This document shows, one piece after another, positions 1 through 10,513 of a DNA stretch of 64,000 nt. The translations under genes were made by a program, and so were the position numbers. The DNA is from Jeotgalicoccus aerolatus. GTDB taxonomy: Bacteria > Bacillota > Bacilli > Staphylococcales > Salinicoccaceae. The notes under the pieces were generated by a model. That model made no database searches. It saw only the letters and a list, made by a program, of their open reading frames with translations, and was not told the DNA's origin. Every line of letters starts with the position of its first letter. Positions within the stretch are counted from its first letter, which is position 1. Where the stretch lies: contig NZ_BMCN01000001.1 of the NCBI RefSeq assembly GCF_014635205.1, positions 682,001-746,000 of the forward strand. The letters are read 5' to 3'.

Positions 1-732
1 AATAATATAATCGAAATCATCCTGCGTCAATTTAAAGAACGGATCATCGATAAGTAAATCAGGATGTTCGACAACTGTCGTCCCGTCATATTTAATCACA
101 TCATTTACGAGTCGTTTATGATCGGTGTTCGTCGATTTCGATGTCACCGCACCGTCGATAATATAAACATTGCCTTTATCGTATTCCTGCTTGTGCAGAC
201 TGGTGCGTTCCGTTTGTTTCAGCATCGTTGAAGATAAGAAGAGCCACTTGTCGCCTGCGGACACACTGCCGGCAACCACCGATTCTGTTTTACCGACACG
301 CGGCATACCGCGCACGCCGATTAAGAACGTCTCGTCGATATCGAAAAGTATGGCTAAAAAGTCAACGACCACACTAATTTCAGCGCGGGTAAATCTGAAA
401 ATATTTTTATTTTCTTCAGCCCGTTTTATAAATCTTCCGTGGCGGAGCGTTAATCTGTCTGTAATCGTCGGTTTTCTCATTTTACCAACTTCAATTTCAT
501 CGACATGTTCACAAATCCATTTAAAACGTTCCAGCTTCCACAAATCATCAGTGCGGATTAAAAGTGCACGCTGTGATACTTCGACCCCGTTGATTGTTTT
601 AATGCTGAGACCGATATTGCCCATTAAACTTAAAATATCACCAAGCAGTCCCGGACGGTCGTCCAGGTTTTTATATTCCAGATAGATTTCCTCATCACGT
701 TCAGGATAAAAAGCAGGTTGTTCAGTATTCAC
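1..732 (-). CDS. ymfK: YmfK-like DUF3388 protein (partial, C-terminus outside window)
   Basis: The open frame runs off the left edge; 244 codons are visible. It starts at GTG (732-730), overlapping the TGA of the upstream SDR gene in a GTGA junction, with a GGGGG ribosome site just before. The protein begins MNTEQPAFYPERDEEIYLEY and continues with a segment (LDDRPGLLGDILSLMGNIG, about residues 22-40) that looks like an ACT-type regulatory fold. A later GMPRVGKTES stretch (about residue 136) resembles a loose P-loop. It matches the Bacillus YmfK/DUF3388 family by context and sequence feel. The family sits after ymfF-ymfH-ymfI in Bacillales. Function is unknown; no enzyme activity should be inferred from the P-loop-like segment alone. 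Confidence 0.8.
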   Translation of the reverse strand, partial: MNTEQPAFYPERDEEIYLEYKNLDDRPGLLGDILSLMGNIGLSIKTINGVEVSQRALLIRTDDLWKLERFKWICEHVDEIEVGKMRKPTITDRLTLRHGRFIKRAEENKNIFRFTRAEISVVVDFLAILFDIDETFLIGVRGMPRVGKTESVVAGSVSAGDKWLFLSSTMLKQTERTSLHKQEYDKGNVYIIDGAVTSKSTNTDHKRLVNDVIKYDGTTVVEHPDLLIDDPFFKLTQDDFDYII

Positions 733-1415
733 GTATACCAGCCCCCGTTAATTTTTAAAACTTCTCCTGTAATGCTGCGTGCCTTATCCGACCTTAAATA
801 CTCTACTGCAGAAGCAACTTCTTCCGGCTCAATTAAACGGCCCTGCGGAAGATCTTCAAGCATCATGCTGATATCACTTTCGTTCAGCTTTAATGTCATT
901 TTACCACGGACGACACCGGGTGCTACAGCGTTAACTGTAATATTTGACGGCGCAAGTTCTTTTGCCAATGATTTGACCAGTGTTTCCTGGGCACCTTTAA
1001 ATGCAGAATACACACTTTCCATACTGGAACCGTATGTACCCCAAACACTCGAAATCACAATAATACTCGCACAGTCACTGTGCCGCAGTTTACCGAGCAG
1101 CGACTGGATAAAAGTGATCAATGCTCTAATACTGACATTATACTGCTTGTCGACTTGTTCCAGTGAAGTATCCTGAATCAGTTCAAACAAGGCTTCCCCT
1201 GGTGTAAAAATCAATGTATCAACAGTATCGAATTCTTCAAGTTTCCGATCAATCGCTTCTTTTGTAAACGGCTGTGATAAATCTAAATAGTAATGCCTGC
1301 TATTATAAACCGGTGTGTTTCGATGTGAAAAAGTAATCAGATTATGGTTCTGTAAATTACCGTGGATGCTTTTTCCGATATCACCTGTAGCACCGACTAA
1401 AACAATATTACTCAT
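729..1415 (-). CDS. ymfI: SDR-family oxidoreductase YmfI
   Basis: This is a 228-residue short-chain dehydrogenase/reductase with an N-terminal cofactor motif GATGDIG (residues 8-14), a catalytic Ser region (VISSVWG) and the Tyr-x3-Lys pair YSAFK (Y136, K140). The C-terminus reads TGEVLKINGGWYT, the usual SDR end. I chose the ATG at 1415 because it forms an ATGAGTAA overlap with the upstream peptidase gene; the longer frame to 1436 lies inside that gene. It resembles FabG-type reductases, but the fabG of fatty-acid synthesis is at 54893-55630, so this copy is the ymfI paralogue. Substrate is unknown. It is co-transcribed with the two M16-like genes and the DUF3388 gene, judging by overlaps. 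Confidence 0.85.
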   Translation of the reverse strand: MSNIVLVGATGDIGKSIHGNLQNHNLITFSHRNTPVYNSRHYYLDLSQPFTKEAIDRKLEEFDTVDTLIFTPGEALFELIQDTSLEQVDKQYNVSIRALITFIQSLLGKLRHSDCASIIVISSVWGTYGSSMESVYSAFKGAQETLVKSLAKELAPSNITVNAVAPGVVRGKMTLKLNESDISMMLEDLPQGRLIEPEEVASAVEYLRSDKARSITGEVLKINGGWYT

Positions 1416-2706
1416 AGGCCTTAACGATGACTTCAACCATATTTTTCGTGTCGATCGAACTGTTGAAATAGCGCTTTACATCTTCCAGTGTAATACTGTC
1501 GATGACTTTAGGCACGTTATATAAATCATAGCCGTCAAAATAATATTTAGTGTACTGATTGGCAATATATTCAGGCGAGTTCAGACTCGTTAAATAATCA
1601 CCCATTAATTCACGTTTTTGGCTCTGCAGACGTTTTTCAGTAAAAAAGTCTTTTTCTTTCACTTCATCGATAATACGGGTAATTTCAGCTGTAAATGTTT
1701 CCGGATTATCTGTCTCTGCTGCCATAAGTGTATGTCTTGCCAAGGTTTCTTCCTGGTAGGCAAAATTAAACGAATCGTCAATAATGCCTCTGTCCAGTAA
1801 ATCTTCATAGTACGGTGATTGTTCTCCGAAGACCATATCGAGTGCAAAAAGCATCGCTGAATCGCGTATTTCTCTCGTCTCGTTATCACTGTCATCCGGT
1901 AATGCTTTAAAGCCGAGCATCACTTTAGGTGTCGATACCGCCAGCTCCATGACTTTTTTAGATGTCTTAACAGCGTAAGGCTCTTCAGGGAAGTAACGCT
2001 CAATATTCGAAGGTTCATAGTCAGGACGGTTATTTTGATGTGCTTCTATATAATTAAATGTTTCATCAATTTCAAAATCACCCGCCAGAATCATCACCAT
2101 ATTGTCCGGTGCATAAAATGTCTTATGGCAAAGATATAAATAATCTGCCGTAATATTTGAAATCGATTCGAGCGTCCCCGCTATATCGATAGCGACTGGC
2201 GAATTTTCATACATGGCGTTCAGCGTTTCATGATAGAGACGATAGCCGGGGTTGTCCTGATACATTTTAATTTCTTCATTGATAATACCAATTTCTTTAT
2301 CTACTTTTTCTTTTGTAAAATACGGTATTTCAACCATATTCATCAGCAGATCCAGGTTTTCAAAGAAGTTTTCAGTCGTACTGAAAAGATAGCTGGTTCT
2401 GTCTATCGACGTAAATGCATTGGCCGATGCGCCCATTTCAGAAAACTTGTTAAAGACGTCGCCCGCTTCTTTATCGAACATTTTATGTTCTAAAAAGTGT
2501 GCGATACCGTCTGGCACATGATGCACTTCTCCATTTGCCTTAAAGTGATTATCAACAGAGCCGTACTTCGCCGTGTAAGTCACGAACTTTTTGTTGTAGC
2601 CTTTTTTATCGATGATAAACACTTCTAAACCGTTGTCCATCACCTGTTTATGGACGACTTCGTCCAGATGATCATAATGTTCAGTCGTATATTTATTTGT
2701 CATCAT
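1408..2706 (-). CDS. ymfH: M16-family zinc peptidase YmfH
   Basis: This is an insulinase/pitrilysin-family (M16) protein of about 432 residues. The inverted zinc-binding motif HxxEH is intact as HFLEH at residues 70-74, followed by the typical KMFDKEAGDVFNKF segment, so it is likely the catalytic partner of the neighbouring YmfF. Three possible starts lie within nine bases (GTG 2712, ATG 2706, ATG 2703). ATG 2706 has the best spacing to an AAAGG site. The start overlaps the end of ymfF and the stop overlaps ymfI, so the genes are translationally coupled. The family is known as two-subunit peptidases in Bacillales; the physiological substrate is not clear from sequence. Confidence 0.88.
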   Translation of the reverse strand: MMTNKYTTEHYDHLDEVVHKQVMDNGLEVFIIDKKGYNKKFVTYTAKYGSVDNHFKANGEVHHVPDGIAHFLEHKMFDKEAGDVFNKFSEMGASANAFTSIDRTSYLFSTTENFFENLDLLMNMVEIPYFTKEKVDKEIGIINEEIKMYQDNPGYRLYHETLNAMYENSPVAIDIAGTLESISNITADYLYLCHKTFYAPDNMVMILAGDFEIDETFNYIEAHQNNRPDYEPSNIERYFPEEPYAVKTSKKVMELAVSTPKVMLGFKALPDDSDNETREIRDSAMLFALDMVFGEQSPYYEDLLDRGIIDDSFNFAYQEETLARHTLMAAETDNPETFTAEITRIIDEVKEKDFFTEKRLQSQKRELMGDYLTSLNSPEYIANQYTKYYFDGYDLYNVPKVIDSITLEDVKRYFNSSIDTKNMVEVIVKAYE

Positions 2707-3967
2707 CGTCACCGCCTTTTAGCGTAAATACTGTATCAAGCTGAATTTTTTTTGCTATTTGAATGACATCATCTTTTGAAATCTTTTTAAGCTGTTCTGT
2801 CCAGGGCGCCTTCGGCGCTTTCACCGATTGTTCTTTTAACAGGGAATTGTAATTTAGTGAAATTAAGCCCCGCGGTTTATCCATCGATTCTTTTCTTGAT
2901 GACAGCATATTGCGTTTAATTTCTTCGACAAAGGATGCTTCAAAGTCACCATCAATAACACGCTGAATCTCTTTTTTCACTGCGTCTTCAAAGATTTGAA
3001 TATTATCATTATCCACTCCGGCTAAAACAAACATATAGCCGTTTTTAACATCCACTTGAGAGTGAATAGAATATGCCAGACTTAATTTCTCACGGATATT
3101 AGTAAATAATAAAGATGCCGAGCTGCCGCCGAAAAGCTGATTAAACACATTTAAGCTCATGACATCTTTACTGTCTTGGTACTGAACTCTGAAACCTAAA
3201 TTAACTTTAGCCTGTTCAATTCGTTCATGCGCTGTCTCATATTTCACTTCTGACACGGAGCGTACCGGGTATCCTGTATAAGGATACATTTTTGCCGTTT
3301 CCCGGCTGTGCAGTTGAGATAAGTAATCGAAAATATTATCTTCTACTTTACCTGCGGCGAGAATCGACATATCGTCCGATGCCATCATTTTTTCGTGGGC
3401 TGCTTTGACATCTTCCAGTGTTAATGTTTCAAGCGTTTCTAGATCGCCAAACGATAAATGCTTATAGTCTTCCGTTTCAAACATCGTTTCCAGCAGCATT
3501 TCAAATGCCCGCTGGGAATAATTATCACGCATGCTTTTTAAGCGGTTGGTCATCAGGCGTTTTTCGCGCTGGAAAAATGCCTGGTCTGAGTCATCGTAAT
3601 TAAAAGGAGAATACAGCACATCTTTTAAGACTGCCGTAATATCACCGAGCATATCCATATCTTCCATAATAAATTTGCCGTTAACAAACTCAATTGAAAA
3701 TTTAACGATATGATCGCTGCCCTTTTTTACGACATTCGATGTTAAATGTGCACCGTAATGTTCTGCTAAATATTCTAAGAGGGCTGCATTTGTCTTAAAC
3801 TTATCCGTCTGTTTAATCATCATTCGGCTCAACAGACTGCGAACAGTGGCCTCCCTGCTTGTGAGCGGTGTTCTAAAATACACGCTCACAACAACAGTTT
3901 TAAATTTTTCAGTATATATTTTTACAATTGGCACATTATTAATAATTCTTTTGTCTGTATCCTGCAT
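2693..3967 (-). CDS. ymfF: M16-family non-catalytic partner YmfF
   Basis: This 424-residue M16-fold protein lacks an HxxEH zinc motif in its N-terminal domain, where RSLLSRMMIKQTDKF takes the equivalent place. It is therefore probably the inactive half of a YmfF/YmfH heterodimer, in the manner of other two-chain M16 peptidases. The C-terminal half carries the conserved RxxxFGGSSASLLFTNIREK segment. The start at ATG 3967 is preceded by AGGAG. It ends GGDDDDK, with the stop inside the start region of ymfH. It follows ftsK by only 14 bases. In Staphylococcus a GntR-type regulator usually lies between ftsK and this gene; none is present here. Confidence 0.85.
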   Translation of the reverse strand: MQDTDKRIINNVPIVKIYTEKFKTVVVSVYFRTPLTSREATVRSLLSRMMIKQTDKFKTNAALLEYLAEHYGAHLTSNVVKKGSDHIVKFSIEFVNGKFIMEDMDMLGDITAVLKDVLYSPFNYDDSDQAFFQREKRLMTNRLKSMRDNYSQRAFEMLLETMFETEDYKHLSFGDLETLETLTLEDVKAAHEKMMASDDMSILAAGKVEDNIFDYLSQLHSRETAKMYPYTGYPVRSVSEVKYETAHERIEQAKVNLGFRVQYQDSKDVMSLNVFNQLFGGSSASLLFTNIREKLSLAYSIHSQVDVKNGYMFVLAGVDNDNIQIFEDAVKKEIQRVIDGDFEASFVEEIKRNMLSSRKESMDKPRGLISLNYNSLLKEQSVKAPKAPWTEQLKKISKDDVIQIAKKIQLDTVFTLKGGDDDDK

Positions 3968-3981
3968 TTAAAAACTCCTAA

Positions 3982-6429
3982 CTAATCTTCGTGGTTTTCA
4001 ATCAGAACACTCCGCGGTTTAGAACCGCTTGCCGGTCCGATGACGCCGTTTGCTTCTAAGTCGTCAACGAGACGCGCTGCACGGTTGTAGCCGACTCTGA
4101 ACTGACGCTGCAGCAGACTTGCTGACGCGCGCTGTTCTTCAATGACAAACCATTTAGCATCCGGGTATAATTCATCTTCTGATTCGACCGGTGCACTGAC
4201 TGTCTCTTTCTGATTCATTATAACTGATTTCTCATAATTTGCTTTCATTTGATCTGTAATGAACTTAACGACATCCGTCACTTCATCATCATCTAAAAAT
4301 GCACCTTGGACACGAATCGGTTTAGAACGGCCTGAAGGCAGGAACAACATATCCCCGCGCCCAAGCAGCTTCTCTGCGCCCATAGAATCGATAATCGTAC
4401 GGGAGTCCGTCTGTGAACTCACACTAAAGGCAATTCTGGACGGGATATTCGCTTTGATAATCCCTGTGATGACATCGACGGATGGGCGCTGTGTTGCGAT
4501 AATTAAATGAATACCAGCTGCACGCGCCATTTGTGCGATACGCGTAATCGATGCTTCCACATCTTTAGATGCGACCATCATTAAGTCTGCAAGCTCGTCG
4601 ACTATTACGACGATATACGGCAATTTCTGAACCTTTTCAGGATCGTCTGCCTGGCGGACTAAATACTGGTTATAAGCTTCGATATTTCTCGTGTGCGACG
4701 CGCTGAATAAATCGTAACGGCGCTCCATTTCGCTGACGATACGGTTGAGGGCATCGCTCGCTTTTTGAGGATTGGTTACAACCGGCGCTAATAGATGAGG
4801 AATGCCGTTATAGACATTTAATTCAACCATTTTCGGGTCGATCATCATCAGTTTAACTTCGTGCGGCTTGGCATTCATCAGGATACTGATAATAATGCCG
4901 TTAATACATACCGACTTACCGCTTCCCGTTGCCCCTGCAACTAGCAGGTGAGGCATCTTATTCAGTTCCGCCATAATCGGCGCCCCTGAAATATCTTTAC
5001 CAAGTGCGACTTCCAGCGGGTTATCCGATGATTTTCTTTTCAGCACTTCTCTTAAAGTGACCATGCTGACGACGGAGTTCGGCACTTCGATACCGACTGC
5101 AGATTTGCCTGGAATCGGCGCTTCGATACGGATATCTTTAGCAGCAAGACTTAAGGCAATATCGTTTTGCAGATTTATAATTTTAGAGACTTTCACACCG
5201 ACATCCGGCTGAATTTCAAATTGCGTCACTGCCGGTCCAATTCGAATCTTAGAAACTTTGGCATTCACACCGAAGTTTTTCAGCGTATCTTCAAGTACAC
5301 GGCCCTGCTGTATCACTTCTTTATTGCTGACTTTTTCTGTCGGTTCAGCATCATTAAGAAGATCAATGGCAGGCAGTTTATACTCGATTAACTGCTTCAG
5401 CTCTTTATCATCAAACTCTTCGAACTCGCTGTCACCCGTCTCACCTTCAGGCACGTCATGCGCTAAATCGTCGTCAGGCGTGTCGTATTCCAGTTCTTTC
5501 TTCTCGACAGCCTCTTCTTCGATTTGTAAATCATGATCCGCTTGTGTCTGCTTATCAACCGTCGGCGTATCTTCGTATTCTTCCATAAGAATTTCTGAGT
5601 CGTACACTTCCGGCTCTTCATATTGTTCTGCTTCTTCGAGCAGCTGAGCTGTATCCGGTTCTGGTTCTTCAGTTTTCTTGGCAAAACGGGATTTACGTTT
5701 TTTCTGAGTCCGTTTTTCAACAGTCTCTTCTTCAGCTGGAGATTCAATAATCGGTTCAGCTTCTTTTTTAGGCGGACTGGTTTTCTTCGTTTTCTCTTTC
5801 TTCGGACGGTTTTTAAACCATTCAGCAATTCTATTAAACAGAGCTGCCAGTCCGGCGCCAATTGCTGTTAGACCGCGGATAACAAAAGTAAAGTCGTTTC
5901 TAAGCGACTCTTCGATACTCTTGTGACGGACGATCAGAATGCTTAAATAGATAAAGATTAAGCCGATTAAAAGCGTTCCGAAGAAACTGATGCCTGTCGC
6001 TGAAAAATTGAACAGCGTCTGGCCGATGGTTCCCCCGCCGGTGAAGTCAAAGCCCGGCTCCCTGGTCATCGTCAGCATATCGTTAAATGTATAATAGCTG
6101 TCGATTCTCTGTCGGTCGGATAAATACAGGATAGAATGCAGCAGGAAAAGCAGTCCAAACTGCATCATCAAATAACCGAGCATGCGTTTAGTGAAAGGAA
6201 ATTTTAAATGTGTCGCCAAATAAAAACTCGCGAGTAAAAGCACGAGGTATGTAAAGTAGCGGCTTGTACCAAAAAGAAAATTAAAACCGGCGTCTGCATA
6301 TTCACCGACGAGGCCCAGCTGAAATGCTGTAATGATAAGTAAAATAATAATGATTAAGGCGAAACTGGCATAATAGGTTTTCTTATCATTATTTTTCTTC
6401 TTCGCAGTGCGCTTTCGTTTAGTCGCCAT
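3982..6429 (-). CDS. ftsK: DNA translocase FtsK/SpoIIIE
   Basis: This is an 815-residue membrane-anchored DNA pump that clears and segregates chromosome termini at the septum. A basic N-terminus (KRKRTAKKK) leads into four hydrophobic segments (about residues 22-165). Next comes a long acidic and lysine-rich linker (about 205-370), then the RecA-like motor with Walker A GATGSGKS (about 497-504) and Walker [11 protein letters not shown] (about 610-619). The C-terminal gamma winged helix ([20 protein letters not shown] onward) reads the polar DNA guide sequences. Its length matches staphylococcal SpoIIIE rather than the longer second FtsK of that genus. The linker is very Glu/Asp rich. It lies between rnjB and ymfF, as in staphylococci. 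Confidence 0.93.
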   Translation of the reverse strand: MATKRKRTAKKKNNDKKTYYASFALIIIILLIITAFQLGLVGEYADAGFNFLFGTSRYFTYLVLLLASFYLATHLKFPFTKRMLGYLMMQFGLLFLLHSILYLSDRQRIDSYYTFNDMLTMTREPGFDFTGGGTIGQTLFNFSATGISFFGTLLIGLIFIYLSILIVRHKSIEESLRNDFTFVIRGLTAIGAGLAALFNRIAEWFKNRPKKEKTKKTSPPKKEAEPIIESPAEEETVEKRTQKKRKSRFAKKTEEPEPDTAQLLEEAEQYEEPEVYDSEILMEEYEDTPTVDKQTQADHDLQIEEEAVEKKELEYDTPDDDLAHDVPEGETGDSEFEEFDDKELKQLIEYKLPAIDLLNDAEPTEKVSNKEVIQQGRVLEDTLKNFGVNAKVSKIRIGPAVTQFEIQPDVGVKVSKIINLQNDIALSLAAKDIRIEAPIPGKSAVGIEVPNSVVSMVTLREVLKRKSSDNPLEVALGKDISGAPIMAELNKMPHLLVAGATGSGKSVCINGIIISILMNAKPHEVKLMMIDPKMVELNVYNGIPHLLAPVVTNPQKASDALNRIVSEMERRYDLFSASHTRNIEAYNQYLVRQADDPEKVQKLPYIVVIVDELADLMMVASKDVEASITRIAQMARAAGIHLIIATQRPSVDVITGIIKANIPSRIAFSVSSQTDSRTIIDSMGAEKLLGRGDMLFLPSGRSKPIRVQGAFLDDDEVTDVVKFITDQMKANYEKSVIMNQKETVSAPVESEDELYPDAKWFVIEEQRASASLLQRQFRVGYNRAARLVDDLEANGVIGPASGSKPRSVLIENHED

Positions 6430-6454
6430 CTTTTACCACCTTCTTTTTCAGTTT

Positions 6455-6496
6455 TAATTATAAGAACGGAGATATAAGGTTATCCTAATATCTCCG
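6455..6496 (-). terminator. Probable intrinsic terminator after rnjB
   Basis: A hairpin with arms CGGAGATAT (6467-6475 and its complement at 6488-6496) lies between rnjB and ftsK. On the minus strand it is followed only by the T-rich but interrupted TTCTTATAATT, so termination may be partial, with some read-through into ftsK. Confidence 0.5.
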
Positions 6497-6511
6497 CTCA
6501 ATTTTAATCTA

Positions 6512-8185
6512 TTATATTTCAGAAATGATTGGAATAATCATCGGACGACGCTTCGTTTCATCGTATAGGAATTTACCGAGGTCATCTCTGATATTTTGTT
6601 TTAGAACACTCCACTCAATCTTGCCGGCACTGATGTTATCTTCGACAATACCTCTCACGTGTTCGGATGCCTCTTTCATCAGCTCTTCCGACTCTTTAAC
6701 GTAAACAAAACCGCGCGATTGAATTTCAGGTCCCGCTGTAATTGCTCTGGCTTCACGGTCAATCGTTACTACAGCGATAAAAATCCCGTCCTCTGACAAG
6801 AGTCTTCTGTCGCGGAGTACAATATTTCCGACATCGCCGACACCGCTGCCGTCGATCAGTACATTGCCTGCTTCGACTTTTTCAGTGCTGAACATTTTCT
6901 CGCCGTCATACTGAACGACGTCTCCTTTTTCAAGAAGGAAGATATTTTCAGCTTTCACGCCTGTTTCTGTTGCCAGTCGCGCGTGAGCAATCTGGTTTTT
7001 AAATTCGCCCTGAACCGGTATAAAGTGTTCAGGTTTAAATATATTCAACATCATTTTAAGCTCTTCGGCATGGCCGTGGCCTGAAGCGTGAATATCTTTA
7101 GATGGTGTGTTAATCTGTGCGCCGGCTTTAACGAGTTCGTTAAGCGTCGAGTACAGAACAACTTCCATATTAGATGACGGTGTCGTTAAAATATAAACTT
7201 CATCGCCTTCTTTAATATTCGTCACTTCGTGCTGGCCGCGCGACATTTTACCAAGCGCTTCGATCGGCTCACCCTGCGAACCGGTTGCAATGATGACAAC
7301 TTCGTTATCAGGATAGTCTTTAATTTCGTGGCTCGGTAAGAGCAGGCCGTCCGGAATATCAAAGTAACCGAGTTTTCTTGCCACTTTGAATGAAGATTCA
7401 AGCGTGCGTCCTAAAAAGGATACTTTACGTTTAGCTTTAGCTGCATTCGTCAGCACCTGCTGAATGCGCACGAAATTCGATGCATAGCAGGAAACGATAA
7501 TCCGGTTTTTTGATTTTTGGAAAGCATCTGAAATATGCTCTTCAATTAGATTTTCTGCAACATTATAACCCGGCTTTTCTGCCTCAGTCGAATCACTGAT
7601 TAAAGCGAGTGTCTTATTCTTTTCTGCAAGTGAATACATCTTCGCCATGTTGTAGTCGTAGTTGCCTTTAAGACTCTGGTCGAATTTAAACTCACCGGTA
7701 TAGACAATGGCACCGTATGGTGTTTTCATGCTGATACCGTAAGAATCAGGAATACTGTGAGACGTCTCGAAAAATTCGACGTCTGTATTTCCAAAGGTCA
7801 TTACAGATTCATTGTTAATTGCATAAAATTTAACTTTCTTCTTAACGTTCTTCTCTTTCAGACGTTCTTTAATTAGTGCAAGTGTTAAACGCGAACCGTA
7901 AATTGGAACGTTTAAATCTTGAATAATGTATGGAATTGCTCCGATTGAGTCTTCGTGCCCGTGGCTGACAAAAATCGCTTTAAGGCGATCTTTGTTTTCC
8001 AGCACATATGAAATGTCAGGTATCACAATATCGATACCGAGCATTTCGTCTTCCGGGAACATCAGACCTGCATCTAAGATAAACATATCGTCGTCGACTT
8101 CAACGACATACATGTTTTTTGCAATCTCACCAACGCCGCCGAGAGGAACGATTTTTACATGTGCTTTTTTGTTTTCTTTCTTCAC
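6512..8185 (-). CDS. rnjB: Ribonuclease J2
   Basis: This is a 557-residue metallo-beta-lactamase/beta-CASP ribonuclease of the RNase J group, part of the mRNA decay and maturation machinery. The first metal motif reads H75-G-H77-E-D79-S80, where J1 enzymes have HxHxDH. Further positions also deviate: YTGEFKFD where J1 has HTGDFKFD, and VQGEF (about residue 390) where J1 has a His. These losses mark it as J2, which in staphylococci has little activity of its own and acts in a complex with J1. The start at ATG 8185 follows AAGGAGG. It lies directly downstream of pnp with no terminator between them, so the two exoribonuclease components are probably co-transcribed. Confidence 0.92.
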   Translation of the reverse strand: MKKENKKAHVKIVPLGGVGEIAKNMYVVEVDDDMFILDAGLMFPEDEMLGIDIVIPDISYVLENKDRLKAIFVSHGHEDSIGAIPYIIQDLNVPIYGSRLTLALIKERLKEKNVKKKVKFYAINNESVMTFGNTDVEFFETSHSIPDSYGISMKTPYGAIVYTGEFKFDQSLKGNYDYNMAKMYSLAEKNKTLALISDSTEAEKPGYNVAENLIEEHISDAFQKSKNRIIVSCYASNFVRIQQVLTNAAKAKRKVSFLGRTLESSFKVARKLGYFDIPDGLLLPSHEIKDYPDNEVVIIATGSQGEPIEALGKMSRGQHEVTNIKEGDEVYILTTPSSNMEVVLYSTLNELVKAGAQINTPSKDIHASGHGHAEELKMMLNIFKPEHFIPVQGEFKNQIAHARLATETGVKAENIFLLEKGDVVQYDGEKMFSTEKVEAGNVLIDGSGVGDVGNIVLRDRRLLSEDGIFIAVVTIDREARAITAGPEIQSRGFVYVKESEELMKEASEHVRGIVEDNISAGKIEWSVLKQNIRDDLGKFLYDETKRRPMIIPIISEI

Positions 8186-8217
8186 ATTTATGTCCTCCTT
8201 GTTAACTTCCGGCAGTT

Positions 8218-10350
8218 CTATTTGTCTTCTTTTTGTTCTTTATCTTCTTTATCTGCTTCGAGCAGCACTTTGCGGGATGCGTTGACGCGACCCTGTCTGT
8301 CGATTTCAGTCACTTTAACACGCATTTTATCGCCTAATTTAACGATATCTTCAACTTTGTTGACACGTGATGTGTCGAGCTGGGAAATGTGCACTAGTGC
8401 ATCTTTACCCGGGAAGAGCTGAACAAATGCACCGAATTTTTCAATGCGGCGGACTTCTCCGTCGTAAATCTCTCCCACCACAGCTTCTCTAGTAATATCT
8501 TCAATAATTTGACGAGCTGCTTTAATCGCATCCTGATCTGATGAACCGATGTAAACTGTACCGTCTTGTTCGATATCCAGTTTAACGCCTGTTTCATCGA
8601 TAATTTCATTAATTTTCTTACCGCCTGGTCCAATGACATCGCGGATTTTAGCAGGTTTAATATGCATGACTTCAACTTTAGGCGCGTGTGCTGATAATTC
8701 AGTGCGCGGCGTGTCGAGTGTTGCAAGCATATTTTCTAAAATGTGCTGGCGGCCGATGCGCGCCTGCTCTAATGCTTCTTGTAAAATCGCTTCGTCTAAA
8801 CCGTCGATTTTAATATCCATTTGAATGGCTGTAATCCCTTTAGGTGTTCCTGCCACTTTAAAGTCCATGTCGCCGAGCGCGTCTTCCATACCCTGAATAT
8901 CGGACAGGATTGTATAGTTATCGCCCTTTTTAACGAGCCCCATCGCAATTCCTGCAACCGGTGCTTTAATCGGCACACCTGCATCCATTAATGCAAGTGT
9001 CGAACCGCAGATTGATGCCTGTGATGATGAACCATTAGATTCAAGCACTTCAGATACGACGCGAATCGTATACGGGAAGTCCGTTTCATTCGGAATCACT
9101 TGCAGCAGTGCGCGTTCACCTAATGCGCCGTGGCCGATTTCGCGGCGGCCCGGTCCGCGGATTGGTCCAGTTTCACCCACAGAGAAGTTCGGGAAATTGT
9201 ATTGGTGCATGTAGCGTTTGTTATCTTCAACGCCCAGACCGTCGATAATCTGGTGTTCGCCAAGACCGCCGAGAGTTGCAACGGATAAAGCCTGCGTCTG
9301 ACCGCGGGTGAATAAAGCAGATCCGTGAGCGCGCGGCAGTAGACCGACTTGTGAATTTAATGGACGGATCTGGTCCGGTTCACGGCCGTCAGGACGGACT
9401 TTATCGTCTGTAATTAGACGGCGGACTTCAGCTTTAACAAGCTCGTCGAAAATATCTGAAGCATCCGACACTTGAGCGTCGTAGTCTTCAGCCTCTTCGT
9501 CAAGACTTGCAATAATATCCTGTTTGACTTCAGTGATGTTCGCTTCGCGCGTCTGTTTGTCAATTTCCTGGATTTTAGCGTACAGATCCATCGATTCAGC
9601 TTGCGTTGTAATCTGTGCACGGAAATCTGCGTCGATTTCTTCAATGACTACTTCGCGTTTAACCGGATTGATTTGTGCAATCGCATCATTTTGGAACTGT
9701 ACCATCTCTTTAATGTTTTCATGACCGAACAGAATCGCTTTTAACATAATATCTTCAGGTATTTCCTGTGCCGCTGCTTCTACCATGTTTACTGCGTCGT
9801 AAGTACCGGCAACTTGCAATTCAAGCTCCGATTTTTCCATTTGTTCAGTCGTCGGGTTGATGATAAACTCCCCGTCGATCAAGCCGACAGTCACTCCTGC
9901 AATCGGTCCGTCAAACGGAATATCCGATACGCTGAGCGCCATCGAAGAACCGAGCATTGCTGCCATTTGCGGAGAAGCATCATTGTCAGCGGACAGGACG
10001 ATAGACATCACCTGTACATCGTGACGGTAGCCGTCCGGGAATAGTGGACGAATCGGTCTGTCGATTAAACGGCTGGTCAGCGTAGCATCTTCACTCGGAC
10101 GCCCTTCACGCTTGTTGAAACCGCCGGGAATTTTCCCTGCTGCGTACATTTTTTCCTCGTAAGCTACTGTTAACGGGAAAAAGCCTATGTTTTTCGGTTC
10201 TTTCGAACCCGTTGCTGTAGAGAGCACTACTGTATCGCCGTAGCGTACTAGTACAGACCCGCTCGCCTGCTTAGCCATCTCTCCGTACTCTATAATAAGC
10301 GGGCGACCGCCCCACTCTGTTTCAAACACTTGTTTAGTCTGTTCATTCAT
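8218..10350 (-). CDS. pnp: Polyribonucleotide nucleotidyltransferase (PNPase)
   Basis: PNPase carries out phosphorolytic 3'-to-5' RNA degradation. The 710-residue protein has two RNase PH-like domains (the second contains [15 protein letters not shown] and the [16 protein letters not shown] active-site region), a KH domain with GPGGK (about residue 575) and a C-terminal S1 domain ([20 protein letters not shown]), then a charged tail rich in Lys, Glu and Asp. The ATG at 10350 is used because [13 protein letters not shown] matches the family N-terminus and AAGGAG lies nine bases upstream. The frame extends to 10392, but those codons lie in the promoter/leader. In staphylococci pnp directly follows rpsO; here a NERD gene and a repeat array intervene. 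Confidence 0.95.
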   Translation of the reverse strand: MNEQTKQVFETEWGGRPLIIEYGEMAKQASGSVLVRYGDTVVLSTATGSKEPKNIGFFPLTVAYEEKMYAAGKIPGGFNKREGRPSEDATLTSRLIDRPIRPLFPDGYRHDVQVMSIVLSADNDASPQMAAMLGSSMALSVSDIPFDGPIAGVTVGLIDGEFIINPTTEQMEKSELELQVAGTYDAVNMVEAAAQEIPEDIMLKAILFGHENIKEMVQFQNDAIAQINPVKREVVIEEIDADFRAQITTQAESMDLYAKIQEIDKQTREANITEVKQDIIASLDEEAEDYDAQVSDASDIFDELVKAEVRRLITDDKVRPDGREPDQIRPLNSQVGLLPRAHGSALFTRGQTQALSVATLGGLGEHQIIDGLGVEDNKRYMHQYNFPNFSVGETGPIRGPGRREIGHGALGERALLQVIPNETDFPYTIRVVSEVLESNGSSSQASICGSTLALMDAGVPIKAPVAGIAMGLVKKGDNYTILSDIQGMEDALGDMDFKVAGTPKGITAIQMDIKIDGLDEAILQEALEQARIGRQHILENMLATLDTPRTELSAHAPKVEVMHIKPAKIRDVIGPGGKKINEIIDETGVKLDIEQDGTVYIGSSDQDAIKAARQIIEDITREAVVGEIYDGEVRRIEKFGAFVQLFPGKDALVHISQLDTSRVNKVEDIVKLGDKMRVKVTEIDRQGRVNASRKVLLEADKEDKEQKEDK

Positions 10351-10513
10351 AATATGTTTTCTCTCCTTAGCTTTGGCACTTATAATTATCATATCATTTT
10401 TGTCATAAAATATATATATAAAAAGGAATTGGAGGCAGGTGAGGTAAGGATGCTGGTAAAGGATGTGGCAGGGCTGCTGGTTTGGTTTGCTTTGGTTCGG
10501 TTCGGAGCGGTTC
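10351..10513. other. pnp leader and G-rich plus-strand stretch, no gene seen
   Basis: This stretch holds the pnp ribosome site and promoter region, an alternating TA run at about 10409-10420, then plus-strand G/T-rich sequence (GGTTTGGTTTGC, TTCGGTTCGGAGCGG) that leads into the tandem array. No coding feature is supported. Confidence 0.6.
10388..10396 (-). promoter_or_regulatory. Candidate extended -10 promoter of pnp
   Basis: On the minus strand TGATATGAT forms a TGn extended -10 with TATGAT, about 40 bases upstream of the pnp start codon. A matching -35 is not convincing (A/T-rich run at 10408-10420). Confidence 0.4.

Noticed and set aside
170-685. Plus-strand frame opposite the DUF3388 gene
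   Set aside because: The minus strand encodes a coherent YmfK-like protein coupled to its upstream gene; the plus frame is a shadow.
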